DNA of 36,542 bases, taken from Streptomyces chilikensis (GTDB taxonomy: Bacteria > Actinomycetota > Actinomycetes > Streptomycetales > Streptomycetaceae). Numbering within the stretch: position 1 is the stretch's first letter; each line of letters opens with the position of its first letter. This document shows, one piece after another, positions 6,975 through 15,424 of the stretch. The stretch is taken from positions 3,892,666 through 3,929,207 of the forward strand of contig NZ_LWCC02000005.1 in the NCBI RefSeq assembly GCF_001642695.1, written 5' to 3'. The position numbers and the translations under genes are program-made. A model generated the notes under the pieces. The model had not been told where the DNA came from. It worked only from the letters and a program-made list of their open reading frames with translations, and made no database searches.

Positions 6975-8393
6975 GTGCCGTCGCCGCCGGACGCCGCCCG
7001 GCCCGGTGACGCGGCCGAGCGGCCGGAGGGCGCGGGACGGGGGGACGACACCCCCGCCCGCCGCGAGCCCGGCGTGCCCGTGGCCGGGGACGCAGGCGCC
7101 GGCGCCCGTGCCGAGGGGGAGGACCCGGCGGCGTCCGGCCGGAAGGAGCCGGCGGGGCAGCCGGGGGAGACCCCGTCGGGGCGCACGCTCGCCGGAGGCC
7201 ACGGGCCGGTGAAGGCGCGGGACGCGCAGGGCGACGGCCGGGACGCGGAGCCCCGCAGCGGCCTGCTGATGGGACGCCCCTTCGGCGTCCCCGTCTACGT
7301 CTCGCCCAGCTTCTTCCTGGTCGCCGCCTTGATCACCTGGGTCTTCGGCGACCGGCTCGAGCCGATCCTCCCCGACCTCGGCGCCGCCCGTTACCTGGTC
7401 TCGCTCTCCTTCGCCCTGGCCCTCTACGCCTCCGTGCTCGTCCACGAACTGGCGCACACCGTCGCCGCCCTCCGTTTCAAGCTGCCGGTGCGCCGCATCC
7501 AGCTCCAGTTCTTCGGCGGCTTCTCGGACATCGGCAAGGAGTCCGAGACCCCCGGACGCGAGTTCGTGCTGGCCTTCGTCGGCCCGCTGCTCTCCCTCGT
7601 CCTGGCCGGTCTCTTCTACCTGTCGCTCCTCGCCGTCGAGCCCGGCACCGTGCCCGGCGTCCTGCTGGGCGGACTGATGATCTCCAACCTGATCGTCGCC
7701 GCCTTCAACCTGCTCCCCGGCCTCCCCCTGGACGGCGGCCGGATGCTCCGCGCCGTGGTCTGGAAGATCACCGGAAGGCCCATGAGCGGCACGGTCGCCG
7801 CCGCCTGGGCCGGCCGGGCGCTGGCCGTTGCCGTCCTGATCGGCTTCCCGCTGCTCACCCGCTCCGGCGCCGTCGGCGAGGCCCAGACCGAGGGCATGGA
7901 CACGGTCCTGGACGCCCTGCTCGCCGCCATCGTCGCCGCGATCATGTGGACCGGCGCCGGCAACAGCCTCCGCATGGCCCGGCTGCGCGAGCACCTGCCC
8001 GACCTGCGCGCCCGCACCCTCACCCGCCGCGCCGTGCCCGTGCAGCCGGACACCTCCGTCTCCGAGGCGCTGCGCCGCGCCAACGAGGCCGGCGCCCGCG
8101 CCCTCGTCGTGGTGGACGCGTCGGGCGTGCCGGTCTCCCTGGTCCGCGAGAGCGGCATCGCCGGCGTCCTCGAGCACCGCCGCCCCTGGGTCGCCGTGGG
8201 CACCCTGGCGACCGGCCTCACCGAGGGCATGCGGATCTCCGCCGAGCTGGAGGGCGAGGAACTGCTGGAGGCCCTGCGCACCACCCCCGCCACGGAGTAC
8301 CTGGTGGTCGAGGAGACCGGCGAGATCTACGGCGTCCTCTCCGCCGCCGACGTCGAGCAGGCGTTCGTCAAGGCCATGACCCGTCCCCGCTGA
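6975..8393 (+). CDS. Site-2-protease-like M50 membrane metalloprotease with C-terminal CBS pair
   Basis: The conserved body begins at MGRPFGVPVYVSPSF (ATG 7269) and gives about 375 residues: several membrane helices, zinc motif HELAH in YASVLVHELAHTVAAL, second active-site motif LLPGLPLDGGRM, then two CBS repeats in the last 130 residues that likely sense a nucleotide. It should cleave membrane-bound substrates within the bilayer. The start is uncertain. The frame is open from 6798, and GTG 6975 and GTG 7209 are in frame. The best ribosome-binding site (GAGGGG, 9 bases before GTG 6907) opens a different frame that reads VEQSGASEDPRPEDDA, resembling the acidic N-terminus of homologues, so a one-base indel near 6955-6990 is suspected. 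The terminus before 7269 is disordered, rich in Pro, Ala, Glu and Gly. Confidence 0.85.
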   Translation: MPSPPDAARPGDAAERPEGAGRGDDTPARREPGVPVAGDAGAGARAEGEDPAASGRKEPAGQPGETPSGRTLAGGHGPVKARDAQGDGRDAEPRSGLLMGRPFGVPVYVSPSFFLVAALITWVFGDRLEPILPDLGAARYLVSLSFALALYASVLVHELAHTVAALRFKLPVRRIQLQFFGGFSDIGKESETPGREFVLAFVGPLLSLVLAGLFYLSLLAVEPGTVPGVLLGGLMISNLIVAAFNLLPGLPLDGGRMLRAVVWKITGRPMSGTVAAAWAGRALAVAVLIGFPLLTRSGAVGEAQTEGMDTVLDALLAAIVAAIMWTGAGNSLRMARLREHLPDLRARTLTRRAVPVQPDTSVSEALRRANEAGARALVVVDASGVPVSLVRESGIAGVLEHRRPWVAVGTLATGLTEGMRISAELEGEELLEALRTTPATEYLVVEETGEIYGVLSAADVEQAFVKAMTRPR

Positions 8394-8426
8394 GACCGGC
8401 CGGTCGGGACACCCTCCGCGGACCGG

Positions 8427-8432
8427 TAGGCT
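8427..8432 (+). promoter_or_regulatory. TAGGCT -10 box of a probable leaderless trmI transcript
   Basis: TAGGCT ends 6 bases before ATG 8439, which puts transcription start at or next to the A of the start codon. No ribosome-binding site is present (GGTCAC precedes the ATG). No convincing -35 hexamer is seen. Confidence 0.55.
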
Positions 8433-8438
8433 GGTCAC

Positions 8439-9338
8439 ATGTCCGAACCGACCGGTGCCGCCCGCAGGCGCGGGCCCTTCAAGGTCGGGGACCAGGTTCA
8501 GCTGACCGACCCCAAGGGCCGCCACTACACGTTCACGCTGGAAGCGGGAAAGAACTTCCACACCCACAAGGGTTCCTTCCCGCACGACGAGCTGATCGGC
8601 GCCCCCGAGGGCAGCGTTGTCCGCACCACGGGGAACGTCGCCTATCTGGCGCTGCGCCCCCTGCTCCCCGACTACGTCCTGTCCATGCCCCGCGGCGCCG
8701 CCGTGGTCTACCCCAAGGACGCGGGGCAGATCCTCGCCTTCGCCGACATCTTCCCCGGCGCGCGCGTCGTGGAGGCCGGCGTCGGCTCCGGATCCCTCAG
8801 CTCCTTCCTGCTGCGCGCCATCGGCGACCAGGGCATGCTGCACTCCTACGAGCGCCGCGAGGACTTCGCGGAGATCGCCCGGCAGAACGTGGAGCGCTAC
8901 TTCGGCGGCCCGCACCCGGCCTGGCAGCTCACCGTGGGCGACCTCCAGGACAACCTGAGCGACACCGACGTCGACCGGGTCATCCTCGACATGCTCGCCC
9001 CCTGGGAGTGCCTGGAGGCCGTCTCCAAGGCCCTCGTCCCCGGCGGCATCCTCTGCTGCTACGTGGCCACCACCACGCAGCTCGCCCGCACCGTCGAGTC
9101 CATCCGTGAGATGGGCTGCTTCAACGAGCCGACGGCCTGGGAGACGATGATCCGCAACTGGCACATCGAGGGCCTCGCGGTCCGCCCGGACCACCGGATG
9201 ATCGGCCACACCGGCTTCCTGCTCACCGCCCGCCGCCTCGCGGACGGCGTCGAGCCGCCCATGCGCCGCCGCCGCCCCGCCAAGGGCGCCTACGGCGAGG
9301 ACTACGCCGGCCCCAACGCCGACGGCGGCTCCCGCTAG
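8439..9338 (+). CDS. trmI: tRNA (adenine-58-N1)-methyltransferase
   Basis: 299 residues, class I SAM-dependent methyltransferase that makes m1A58 in the T loop of tRNA, normally as a homotetramer. The N-terminal small beta domain reads RGPFKVGDQVQLTDPKGRHY. The SAM-binding loop is VVEAGVGSGSLSSFL (residues about 110-124), followed by the acidic ribose-binding residue in SYERREDFAEIA. The motif IV region is ILDMLAPWE. LALRPLLPDYVLSMPRGAAVVYPKD is a TrmI signature. It is commonly found upstream of the proteasomal ATPase gene in actinobacteria. The start ATG 8439 has no ribosome-binding site but a -10 box 6 bases upstream, so the mRNA is probably leaderless. A 13-bp hairpin ends the unit at 9414-9443. 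Confidence 0.94.
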   Translation: MSEPTGAARRRGPFKVGDQVQLTDPKGRHYTFTLEAGKNFHTHKGSFPHDELIGAPEGSVVRTTGNVAYLALRPLLPDYVLSMPRGAAVVYPKDAGQILAFADIFPGARVVEAGVGSGSLSSFLLRAIGDQGMLHSYERREDFAEIARQNVERYFGGPHPAWQLTVGDLQDNLSDTDVDRVILDMLAPWECLEAVSKALVPGGILCCYVATTTQLARTVESIREMGCFNEPTAWETMIRNWHIEGLAVRPDHRMIGHTGFLLTARRLADGVEPPMRRRRPAKGAYGEDYAGPNADGGSR

Positions 9339-9413
9339 CCCGCGACAGCACCGCCCGGCGCGCGCACCCCGTGCGCACGCCCCGCAACTCCCCGGCGCAC
9401 CGGCCGGGTTGCC

Positions 9414-9443
9414 GCGCACCGCCCGGCAATCCGGGCGGTGCGC
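9414..9443 (+). terminator. 13-bp perfect hairpin after trmI
   Basis: Arms 9414-9426 and 9431-9443 (GCGCACCGCCCGG and its complement) with loop CAAT, 76 bases after the trmI stop. There is no T tract, as is common in high-GC actinobacteria. Confidence 0.7.
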
Positions 9444-9606
9444 CCTGCTGTTGGCGGACCTCCCGCCGGCGCGGGGCCGCCGGGTGCCGTGCCCGCCGGG
9501 TGGACGACCCGCGCACACCCTCACCCCACGGTTCCCGGCCACTGTGACGTGTGGCACGATGCTGGGCATCCCACCGGCACCGTCCCTCCACGGGAGACAC
9601 CCACTC

Positions 9607-10197
9607 GTGCAGCACTCCGACGTCCCGGACCTGGCACTCCCGCACGCCTTCCCCCGCCCCGTCCACTGGCTCGCGACGGCCGTCGCCATCGCCTGCGTGA
9701 CGGCCCTCTCCTCCCTGGTGCAGCCCGGCCACGCCAAGGCGGTGCAGCCCGAGGACGGCAAGGCCGCGACGGCCGCCCCCGCCGAGCGCACGGCGCCGGA
9801 CCCCTCCGCCGTGCGCCTCCCCCTCGACTGCGGCGGCGTCGCCGATCCGGTGGTCGCCCGGCAGACCGCCGGCGACCTCGACGGCGACGGCAGCCCCGAG
9901 ACGGTCGCCGCCGTGCACTGCGACAGCGCCATGGGGACGCCGCCCGACGCCGTCTACGTCCTCACCCGTGCGGCGGACACCGGCAGGCCGCGCCTCGTCG
10001 CCACGCTGATGGGACCGGAGGAACGCCGCACCGTGACCGGGCTGGCGGTGCGCGACGGCCAGGTCGAGGCCACCGTGCTCGGCTACTCCTCGGCGGACGT
10101 GCCCAGTTGCTGCCCGGACGTCGAGGAGGACGTCAACTGGCGCTGGGCCGACGGCGCGTTCCACCGCGGCTCTCCGGACGACACCGAACAGGTCTGA
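9607..10197 (+). CDS. Single-pass secreted or membrane-anchored protein of unknown function
   Basis: 196 residues from GTG 9607, chosen because GGGAGA lies 9 bases upstream; the frame is open further to 9409 but that extension has a Pro/Arg-rich, non-protein-like composition. After about 18 polar residues comes one hydrophobic segment ([18 protein letters not shown]), an uncleaved anchor or signal peptide, then a Pro/Ala-rich linker. The exported domain (about 70-196) has [12 protein letters not shown], a calcium-loop or FG-GAP-like element, four cysteines, and a C-terminal [15 protein letters not shown]. The PSCCPD cysteine pair recalls actinobacterial LppP/LprE-type exported proteins, a weak comparison. 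It lies between the trmI hairpin and the arc promoter region, apparently transcribed alone. Confidence 0.75.
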   Translation: MQHSDVPDLALPHAFPRPVHWLATAVAIACVTALSSLVQPGHAKAVQPEDGKAATAAPAERTAPDPSAVRLPLDCGGVADPVVARQTAGDLDGDGSPETVAAVHCDSAMGTPPDAVYVLTRAADTGRPRLVATLMGPEERRTVTGLAVRDGQVEATVLGYSSADVPSCCPDVEEDVNWRWADGAFHRGSPDDTEQV

Positions 10198-10241
10198 GCG
10201 CGGCACCGCCTGCCACCCGGTCACGGCCGTTGACGTTCACT

Positions 10242-10267
10242 GCTTTCGATCCACGATCCTTGGGTAT
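10242..10267 (+). promoter_or_regulatory. Candidate SigB-type stress promoter upstream of arc
   Basis: GCTTT (10242-10246), 15 bases, then GGGTAT (10262-10267). This fits the recalled Streptomyces SigB-group consensus GNNTN14-16GGGTAY. It lies about 135 bases before the arc GTG, downstream of the preceding stop. Inference from pattern only. Confidence 0.35.
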
Positions 10268-10331
10268 CTCCCTGGCAGTGAGGGAGAGCGCAAGGGTGAA
10301 GATCGGACACCTTCCGACGGTCTTTGTGATC

Positions 10332-10364
10332 TAGGGTTTCAATCGACACCCGCCCAGGTAGGGT
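10332..10364 (+). promoter_or_regulatory. Two TAGGGT boxes before arc
   Basis: Identical TAGGGT hexamers at 10332-10337 and 10359-10364. The second has TTTCAA 16 bases upstream (10337-10342) and would give a leader of about 32 bases ending in an AGGAGGTGA ribosome-binding site; it is the better vegetative -10 candidate. The first could be a second start or a spacer repeat. Confidence 0.4.
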
Positions 10365-10402
10365 CTGGAAGCGTCCAGCTCCCCTTGGAGGAGGTGAGGA
10401 CC

Positions 10403-12169
10403 GTGGCAGCCCACGACGACGACATGAACCGCGGCATCCGCCCGGGTCGAGGGTCCGAGGACCCGGCCGGGCAGATCGCCTACCTTGAGCAGGAGATCGC
10501 CGTCCTGCGACGCAAGCTCGCCGACTCTCCGCGGCACACGAGACTTCTCGAAGAGCGGATCGTCGAGCTGCAGACCAATCTGGCCGGCGTGTCCGCGCAG
10601 AACGAGCGGCTCGCCGGCACTCTCCGGGAGGCCCGCGACCAGATCGTGGCCCTGAAGGAGGAGGTCGACCGGCTCGCCCAGCCGCCGGCCGGGTTCGGCG
10701 TGTTCCTCGCGGCGAACGAGGACGGCACGGCCGACATCTTCACCGGCGGCCGCAAGCTCCGGGTGAACGTCAGCCCCACCATCGACCTCGACGAGCTCCG
10801 GCGCGGCCAGGAGGTGATGCTCAACGAGGCGCTCAACGTGGTCGCCGCCATGGAGTTCGAGCGCGTCGGCGAGATCGTCACCCTCAAGGAGATCCTCGAG
10901 GACGGCGAGCGCGCCCTGGTGATCGGGCACACCGACGAGGAGAAGGTGGTCCGGCTCGCCGAACCCCTGCTCGACGTCACCATCCGGGCCGGCGACGCCC
11001 TGCTGCTCGAACCCCGCTCCGGCTACGTCTACGAGGTCGTGCCCAAGAGCGAGGTCGAGGAGCTGGTCCTCGAAGAGGTGCCCGACATCGGGTACGACCA
11101 GATCGGCGGTCTCGGCGGCCAGATCGAGGCCATCCGGGACGCGGTCGAGCTCCCGTACCTCTACCCGGACCTCTTCAAGGAGCACGAGCTGCGCCCGCCC
11201 AAGGGCGTCCTGCTCTACGGCCCGCCCGGATGCGGCAAGACGCTCATCGCCAAGGCCGTGGCGAACTCGCTGGCCAAGAAGGTCGCCGAGGTCACCGGTC
11301 AGGCCGCGGGGAAGAGCTTCTTCCTCAACATCAAGGGCCCCGAGCTCCTGAACAAGTACGTCGGCGAGACCGAGCGGCAGATCCGCCTGGTCTTCCAGCG
11401 GGCCCGTGAGAAGGCCAGCGAGGGCACGCCCGTCATCGTCTTCTTCGACGAGATGGAGTCCCTCTTCCGCACCCGCGGCTCGGGCGTCAGCTCGGACGTC
11501 GAGAACACCATCGTCCCCCAGCTCCTCGCCGAGATCGACGGCGTCGAGGGGCTGCAGAACGTGGTCGTGATCGGCGCCTCCAACCGCGAGGACATGATCG
11601 ACCCGGCGATCCTGCGGCCGGGCCGGCTCGACGTGAAGATCAAGATCGAGCGTCCGGACGCCGAGGCGGCCAAGGACATCTTCGGGAAGTACCTCACCGA
11701 GCGTCTGCCGCTCCACGGGGACGACATGGCCGAGCACGGCGGCGACAAGTCCGCCACCGTCCAGGCCATGATCCAGTCCGCGGTCGAGCACATGTACGCG
11801 GAGTCAGAGGAGAACCGCTTCCTGGAGGTCACCTACGCCAACGGCGACAAGGAGGTCCTGTACTTCAAGGACTTCAACTCCGGCGCCATGATCGAGAACA
11901 TCGTGGGCCGCGCCAAGAAGATGGCGATCAAGGACTTCCTGGACAAGGACCAGAAGGGCTTGAGGGTCTCCCACCTCCTCCAGGCGTGCGTGGACGAGTT
12001 CAAGGAGAACGAGGACCTGCCCAACACGACCAACCCGGACGACTGGGCCCGGATCTCCGGCAAGAAGGGCGAGCGGATCGTGTACATCCGCACGCTGATC
12101 ACCGGAAAGCAGGGTTCGGACACCGGACGGTCCATCGACACGGTGGCCAACACCGGCCAGTACCTGTAA
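10403..12169 (+). CDS. arc: Proteasome-associated AAA+ ATPase ARC/Mpa
   Basis: 588 residues. This hexameric ATPase recruits Pup-tagged proteins, unfolds them and threads them into the 20S proteasome. Order of parts: an N-terminal coiled coil (about 20-90, heptads such as [15 protein letters not shown]) that binds Pup, tandem OB folds (about 90-235), and an AAA module with Walker A GPPGCGKT (273-280), Walker B FFDE (Asp349-Glu350) and an arginine-finger region ILRPGRLD. The C-terminus ends NTGQYL; the penultimate Tyr of this tail docks in the proteasome alpha ring. The start is GTG 10403, with a near-perfect AGGAGGTGA just upstream, giving [11 protein letters not shown] as in Streptomyces homologues. 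A hairpin 9 bases after the stop separates it from dop. Confidence 0.97.
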   Translation: MAAHDDDMNRGIRPGRGSEDPAGQIAYLEQEIAVLRRKLADSPRHTRLLEERIVELQTNLAGVSAQNERLAGTLREARDQIVALKEEVDRLAQPPAGFGVFLAANEDGTADIFTGGRKLRVNVSPTIDLDELRRGQEVMLNEALNVVAAMEFERVGEIVTLKEILEDGERALVIGHTDEEKVVRLAEPLLDVTIRAGDALLLEPRSGYVYEVVPKSEVEELVLEEVPDIGYDQIGGLGGQIEAIRDAVELPYLYPDLFKEHELRPPKGVLLYGPPGCGKTLIAKAVANSLAKKVAEVTGQAAGKSFFLNIKGPELLNKYVGETERQIRLVFQRAREKASEGTPVIVFFDEMESLFRTRGSGVSSDVENTIVPQLLAEIDGVEGLQNVVVIGASNREDMIDPAILRPGRLDVKIKIERPDAEAAKDIFGKYLTERLPLHGDDMAEHGGDKSATVQAMIQSAVEHMYAESEENRFLEVTYANGDKEVLYFKDFNSGAMIENIVGRAKKMAIKDFLDKDQKGLRVSHLLQACVDEFKENEDLPNTTNPDDWARISGKKGERIVYIRTLITGKQGSDTGRSIDTVANTGQYL

Positions 12170-12178
12170 CGAGAAGGG

Positions 12179-12216
12179 GGCGGCCGCGGGTGTCCTTCGG
12201 GGCGTCCGCGGCCGCC
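12179..12216 (+). terminator. Terminator hairpin after arc
   Basis: Perfect 11-bp arms 12179-12189 and 12206-12216 (GGCGGCCGCGG and complement), 16-base loop, followed by TGCTCTC. Confidence 0.7.
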
Positions 12217-12303
12217 TGCTCTCCCGCTCCGCCCGGAAGGCCGGCAGGGCGCCGCGGGAGGGACAAAGAGACGAATGATCTCCCCGCCGGCGCAAAGGCG
12301 TTC

Positions 12304-12309
12304 TAGGCT
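12304..12309 (+). promoter_or_regulatory. Possible -10 box (TAGGCT) for dop
   Basis: TAGGCT after the arc hairpin, about 120 bases before the dop ATG, in an AT-richer patch. No clear -35. Supports separate transcription of dop but weakly. Confidence 0.3.
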
Positions 12310-12430
12310 CTTCGGTACCACCGCTTTGCCGCCGCGGGCAGACCGGGAAGGGCACCGCACCTGCGCCGGAGCACGGGTGGTACGTGAGGGCCGCCCCCGA
12401 CCGAGGGCGCCGCCGGGCAAGGAGGGCCGC

Positions 12431-13945
12431 ATGACCGTACGGCGAGTGATGGGCATCGAGACGGAGTACGGGATCTCCGTCCCCGGTCACCCCAACGCCA
12501 ATGCCATGCTCACCTCGTCCCAGATCGTCAACGCCTACGCGGCGGCGATGCACCGGGCCCGGCGGGCCCGCTGGGACTTCGAGGAGGAGAACCCGCTGCG
12601 GGACGCGCGCGGCTTCGACCTGGCGCGGGAGGTCGCCGACTCCAGCCAGCTCACGGACGAGGACATCGGCCTCGCCAACGTGATCCTGACCAACGGCGCC
12701 CGTCTCTACGTGGACCACGCACATCCCGAGTACAGCGCCCCCGAGGTCACCAACCCGCGGGACGCGGTGCTGTGGGACAAGGCGGGCGAGCGGATCATGG
12801 CCGAGGCCGCCGAGCGGGCGGCCCAGCTGCCCGGCGCGCAGCCCATCCACCTCTACAAGAACAACACCGACAACAAGGGCGCCTCCTACGGGACGCACGA
12901 GAACTACCTGATGAAGCGGGAGACCGCCTTCTCGGACATCGTGCGCCACCTGACGCCCTTCTTCGTCTCCCGCCAGGTCTTCACGGGCGCCGGCCGGGTC
13001 GGCATCGGCCAGGACGGCAACGAGCACGGCTTCCAGCTGAGCCAGCGGGCCGACTACTTCGAGGTCGAGGTGGGCCTCGAGACGACGCTGAAGCGGCCCA
13101 TCATCAACACCCGCGACGAGCCGCACGCGGACGCGGAGAAGTACCGCCGCCTGCACGTGATCATCGGCGACGCCAACCTCTCGGAGATCTCCACCTACCT
13201 CAAGCTCGGCACCACCTCCCTGGTCCTCTCCATGATCGAGGACGGCTTCATCGCCGTCGACCTGGCCGTGGACCAGCCCGTGCGCACGCTGCACCAGGTG
13301 TCGCACGACCCGACGCTCCGGCGCCTGGTCGTCCTGCGCAGCGGCCGCAAGCTCACCGCGGTGCAGCTCCAGATGGAGTACTACGAGCTGGCCCGCAAGT
13401 ACGTGGAGGAGCGCTACGGGGCCGACGCCGACGACCAGACCAAGGACGTGCTCTCCCGCTGGGAGGACGTCCTGAGCCGTCTGGAGAACGACCCGATGAG
13501 CCTGGCCGGCGAGCTGGACTGGGTGGCCAAGCGGGAGCTCATGGAGGGCTACCGCCGCCGGGACACCCTGGACTGGGACGCCCCCCGGCTCCACCTGGTC
13601 GACCTGCAGTACGCCGACGTGCGGCCCGACAAGGGCCTCTACAACCGTCTGGCGGCCCGCGGGCGGATGAAGCGGCTGCTCGGCGAGGAGGAGGTGCTCA
13701 GGGCCGTCACGCAGCCTCCTGAGGACACCCGGGCCTACTTCCGGGGCCGGTGCCTCGAGCAGTACGCGGACGACGTGGCCGCGGCCTCCTGGGACTCGGT
13801 GATCTTCGACCTGCCCGGCCGTGACTCCCTGCAGCGGGTGCCCACGCTGGAGCCGCTGCGCGGCACCCGGGCGCACGTCAAGGAGCTGCTCGACCGGTGC
13901 CGGACGGCGGAGGAGCTGGTCAAGGTGCTGAGCGGCAACAACTGA
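12431..13945 (+). CDS. dop: Depupylase/deamidase of Pup
   Basis: 504 residues of the carboxylate-amine ligase (glutamine-synthetase-like) fold. Dop converts the C-terminal Gln of Pup to Glu so PafA can ligate it, and also removes Pup from substrates. The nucleotide and metal site begins with [10 protein letters not shown] (Glu10, Glu12). The catalytic Asp is Asp95 in [37 protein letters not shown] and [21 protein letters not shown] are family signatures. The stretch after residue 35 (about [20 protein letters not shown]) is the region of the 'Dop loop' that distinguishes it from PafA. The start is ATG 12431 with AAGGAGG 5 bases upstream; the longer open frame to 12275 is not needed. It is followed after 147 bases by pup, its substrate. 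Confidence 0.97.
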   Translation: MTVRRVMGIETEYGISVPGHPNANAMLTSSQIVNAYAAAMHRARRARWDFEEENPLRDARGFDLAREVADSSQLTDEDIGLANVILTNGARLYVDHAHPEYSAPEVTNPRDAVLWDKAGERIMAEAAERAAQLPGAQPIHLYKNNTDNKGASYGTHENYLMKRETAFSDIVRHLTPFFVSRQVFTGAGRVGIGQDGNEHGFQLSQRADYFEVEVGLETTLKRPIINTRDEPHADAEKYRRLHVIIGDANLSEISTYLKLGTTSLVLSMIEDGFIAVDLAVDQPVRTLHQVSHDPTLRRLVVLRSGRKLTAVQLQMEYYELARKYVEERYGADADDQTKDVLSRWEDVLSRLENDPMSLAGELDWVAKRELMEGYRRRDTLDWDAPRLHLVDLQYADVRPDKGLYNRLAARGRMKRLLGEEEVLRAVTQPPEDTRAYFRGRCLEQYADDVAAASWDSVIFDLPGRDSLQRVPTLEPLRGTRAHVKELLDRCRTAEELVKVLSGNN

Positions 13946-14034
13946 TCGATCTTCCGCCCGGCGATCGGGGTGGGATTGGTTCCGAAGGGGAATCATCGGG
14001 ATGGTTTCTCCGTGTGAGGGAACTGTGGGGTCGA

Positions 14035-14056
14035 TGTCGGGCCCTGCTTGTAGGGT
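14035..14056 (+). promoter_or_regulatory. Candidate PafBC-type damage promoter of pup
   Basis: TGTCGGGC (14035-14042), exactly 8 bases, then TAGGGT (14051-14056). It matches TGTCRGTG-N8-TANNNT at 6 of 8 upstream positions with exact spacing. It would give a leader of about 30 bases before the pup ATG. As a simple promoter call the -10 is good; PafBC control is inference. Confidence 0.45.
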
Positions 14057-14092
14057 CTGATCAAGAACGTCGAACCGAGCGGGGTGAGGGTT

Positions 14093-14311
14093 ATGGCGAC
14101 CAAGGACACCGGCGGCGGACAGCAGAAGGCCACGCGGTCGACCGAGGAGGTCGACGAGCAGGCGCAGGACGCGCAGGCGAGCGAGGACCTGAAGGAACGG
14201 CAGGAGGCGCTGAGCGACGACGTCGACTCCGTGCTGGACGAGATCGACGACGTGCTCGAGTCCAACGCCGAGGAATTCGTGCGGTCGTTCGTTCAGAAGG
14301 GCGGCCAGTAA
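14093..14311 (+). CDS. pup: Prokaryotic ubiquitin-like protein Pup
   Basis: 72 residues, intrinsically disordered and highly acidic. Begins MATKDTGGGQQKATRSTEEV. The central and C-terminal helix-forming region (about 20-60, DDVDSVLDEIDDVLESNAEE) binds the Arc/Mpa coiled coil. The end is VQKGGQ: the terminal Gln requires deamidation by Dop before PafA can attach it through its gamma-carboxylate to substrate lysines. The start is ATG 14093, with GGTGAGG just upstream; an upstream in-frame GTG at 14084 would overlap that site and is rejected. It lies between dop and prcB, with a promoter-like element before it and a strong hairpin after it, so it can be expressed at a level different from the protease subunits. 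Confidence 0.97.
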   Translation: MATKDTGGGQQKATRSTEEVDEQAQDAQASEDLKERQEALSDDVDSVLDEIDDVLESNAEEFVRSFVQKGGQ

Positions 14312-14347
14312 GGCCTGAGCGCCTTCGAAGCCAAGGCACAGAGCCGG

Positions 14348-14379
14348 GCACGGGGGCTGCTCGCGGGCAGCCCCCGTGC
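14348..14379 (+). terminator. Strong terminator between pup and prcB
   Basis: Perfect 13-bp arms 14348-14360 and 14367-14379 (GCACGGGGGCTGC and complement) with a 6-base loop, starting 36 bases after the pup stop and followed by TTCGG. Confidence 0.8.
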
Positions 14380-14416
14380 TTCGGCACACCGAGGTGGATC
14401 ATCGCCGGGGTGCGGG

Positions 14417-14422
14417 TAGGGT
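14417..14422 (+). promoter_or_regulatory. Possible -10 box (TAGGGT) for prcB
   Basis: TAGGGT 37 bases after the pup terminator hairpin and about 70 bases before the prcB GTG. TGGATC lies 16 bases upstream as a poor -35. Its place right after a terminator makes a prcBA promoter plausible. Confidence 0.4.
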
Positions 14423-14493
14423 CCCTGCCGTAACTGTGCTTCAGCTTGCTTCATCCGCATCGTGCGGAAGCCGTGTTCTTCGGAAGGAAATGC

Positions 14494-15342
14494 GTGGAAG
14501 CCAACACTCGTGACACCGGGCGACTGCCGGCCGCCTTCCTGACCCCCGGGTCCTCCTCGTTCATGGATTTCCTGGCCGGCCACCAGCCGCAGATGCTGCC
14601 CGGGAACCGGCAGCTGCCGCCCACCCAGGGCGTCGTCGAGGCCCCGCACGGCACCACCATCGTGGCGGTGACGTTCCCGGGCGGTGTGGTCCTGGCCGGT
14701 GACCGGCGGGCCACCATGGGCAACGTGATCGCCCAGCGCGACATCGAGAAGGTGTTCCCGGCCGACGAGTACTCCGCGGTGGGCATCGCGGGCACCGCCG
14801 GTCTGGCCGTGGAGATGGTGAAGCTGTTCCAGCTCGAGCTGGAACACTTCGAGAAGGTCGAGGGCGCCCAGCTCTCCCTCGAGGGCAAGGCCAACCGGCT
14901 GTCGACGATGATCCGGTCGAACCTCGGCATGGCCATGCAGGGCCTGGCCGTGGTGCCGCTGTTCGCGGGGTACGACCTCGACCGCCGCAAGGGCCGGATC
15001 TTCTCCTACGACGTCACGGGCGGCCGTTCCGACGAACAGCAGGGTTTCGCGGCCACGGGCTCCGGCTCGCTGTTCGCGCGCGGCTCGATGAAGAAGCTCT
15101 ACCGCGACGACCTGACGGAGGAGCAGGCCACCACGCTGGTCGTCCAGGCCCTGTACGACGCGGCCGACGACGACTCGGCGACGGGCGGCCCGGACATGGC
15201 CCGCCGGATCTTCCCGATCGTCACCGTGATCACCGAGGACGGGTTCCGCAGGCTGACGGACGAGGAGTCCTCGGGGATCGCCCGTTCGGTCCTCGACCGC
15301 CGGCTCCAGGAGCCCGACGGCCCGCGCGCCGCGCTGCTCTGA
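14494..15342 (+). CDS. prcB: 20S proteasome beta subunit
   Basis: 282 residues from GTG 14494 (GGAAGG 7 bases upstream), giving the [19 protein letters not shown] start of Streptomyces PrcB; the frame is open to 14446 but the extension is not family-like. A 53-residue propeptide, needed for assembly, ends in EAPHG and is removed autocatalytically to expose Thr54 of TTIVAVTF as the N-terminal nucleophile. Mature-chain features include GDRRATMGN (with the catalytic Asp) and the Lys in RDIEKVFP. The subunit forms the two inner heptameric rings of the proteasome and carries the proteolytic sites. prcA follows after 82 bases with its own ribosome-binding site, probably as one mRNA. Confidence 0.97.
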   Translation: MEANTRDTGRLPAAFLTPGSSSFMDFLAGHQPQMLPGNRQLPPTQGVVEAPHGTTIVAVTFPGGVVLAGDRRATMGNVIAQRDIEKVFPADEYSAVGIAGTAGLAVEMVKLFQLELEHFEKVEGAQLSLEGKANRLSTMIRSNLGMAMQGLAVVPLFAGYDLDRRKGRIFSYDVTGGRSDEQQGFAATGSGSLFARGSMKKLYRDDLTEEQATTLVVQALYDAADDDSATGGPDMARRIFPIVTVITEDGFRRLTDEESSGIARSVLDRRLQEPDGPRAALL

Positions 15343-15424
15343 CGGCGCGTCGCGACTTCGCGGACCCTCGAGGACGATCCCTGTGACTTCTACGGAACCT
15401 TTGACGGAAAGGGACGGATAACCG

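Noticed and set aside
6950-6990. Programmed -1 frameshift in the M50 gene
   Set aside because: No X-XXY-YYZ slippery heptamer or adjacent stable hairpin is visible; an indel or sequencing error is simpler.
14417-14422. PafBC-type element at the prcB TAGGGT box, and at the arc, dop, pafA and tatA boxes
   Set aside because: The octamer 8 bases upstream of each does not resemble TGTCRGTG (4 of 8 or fewer matches).
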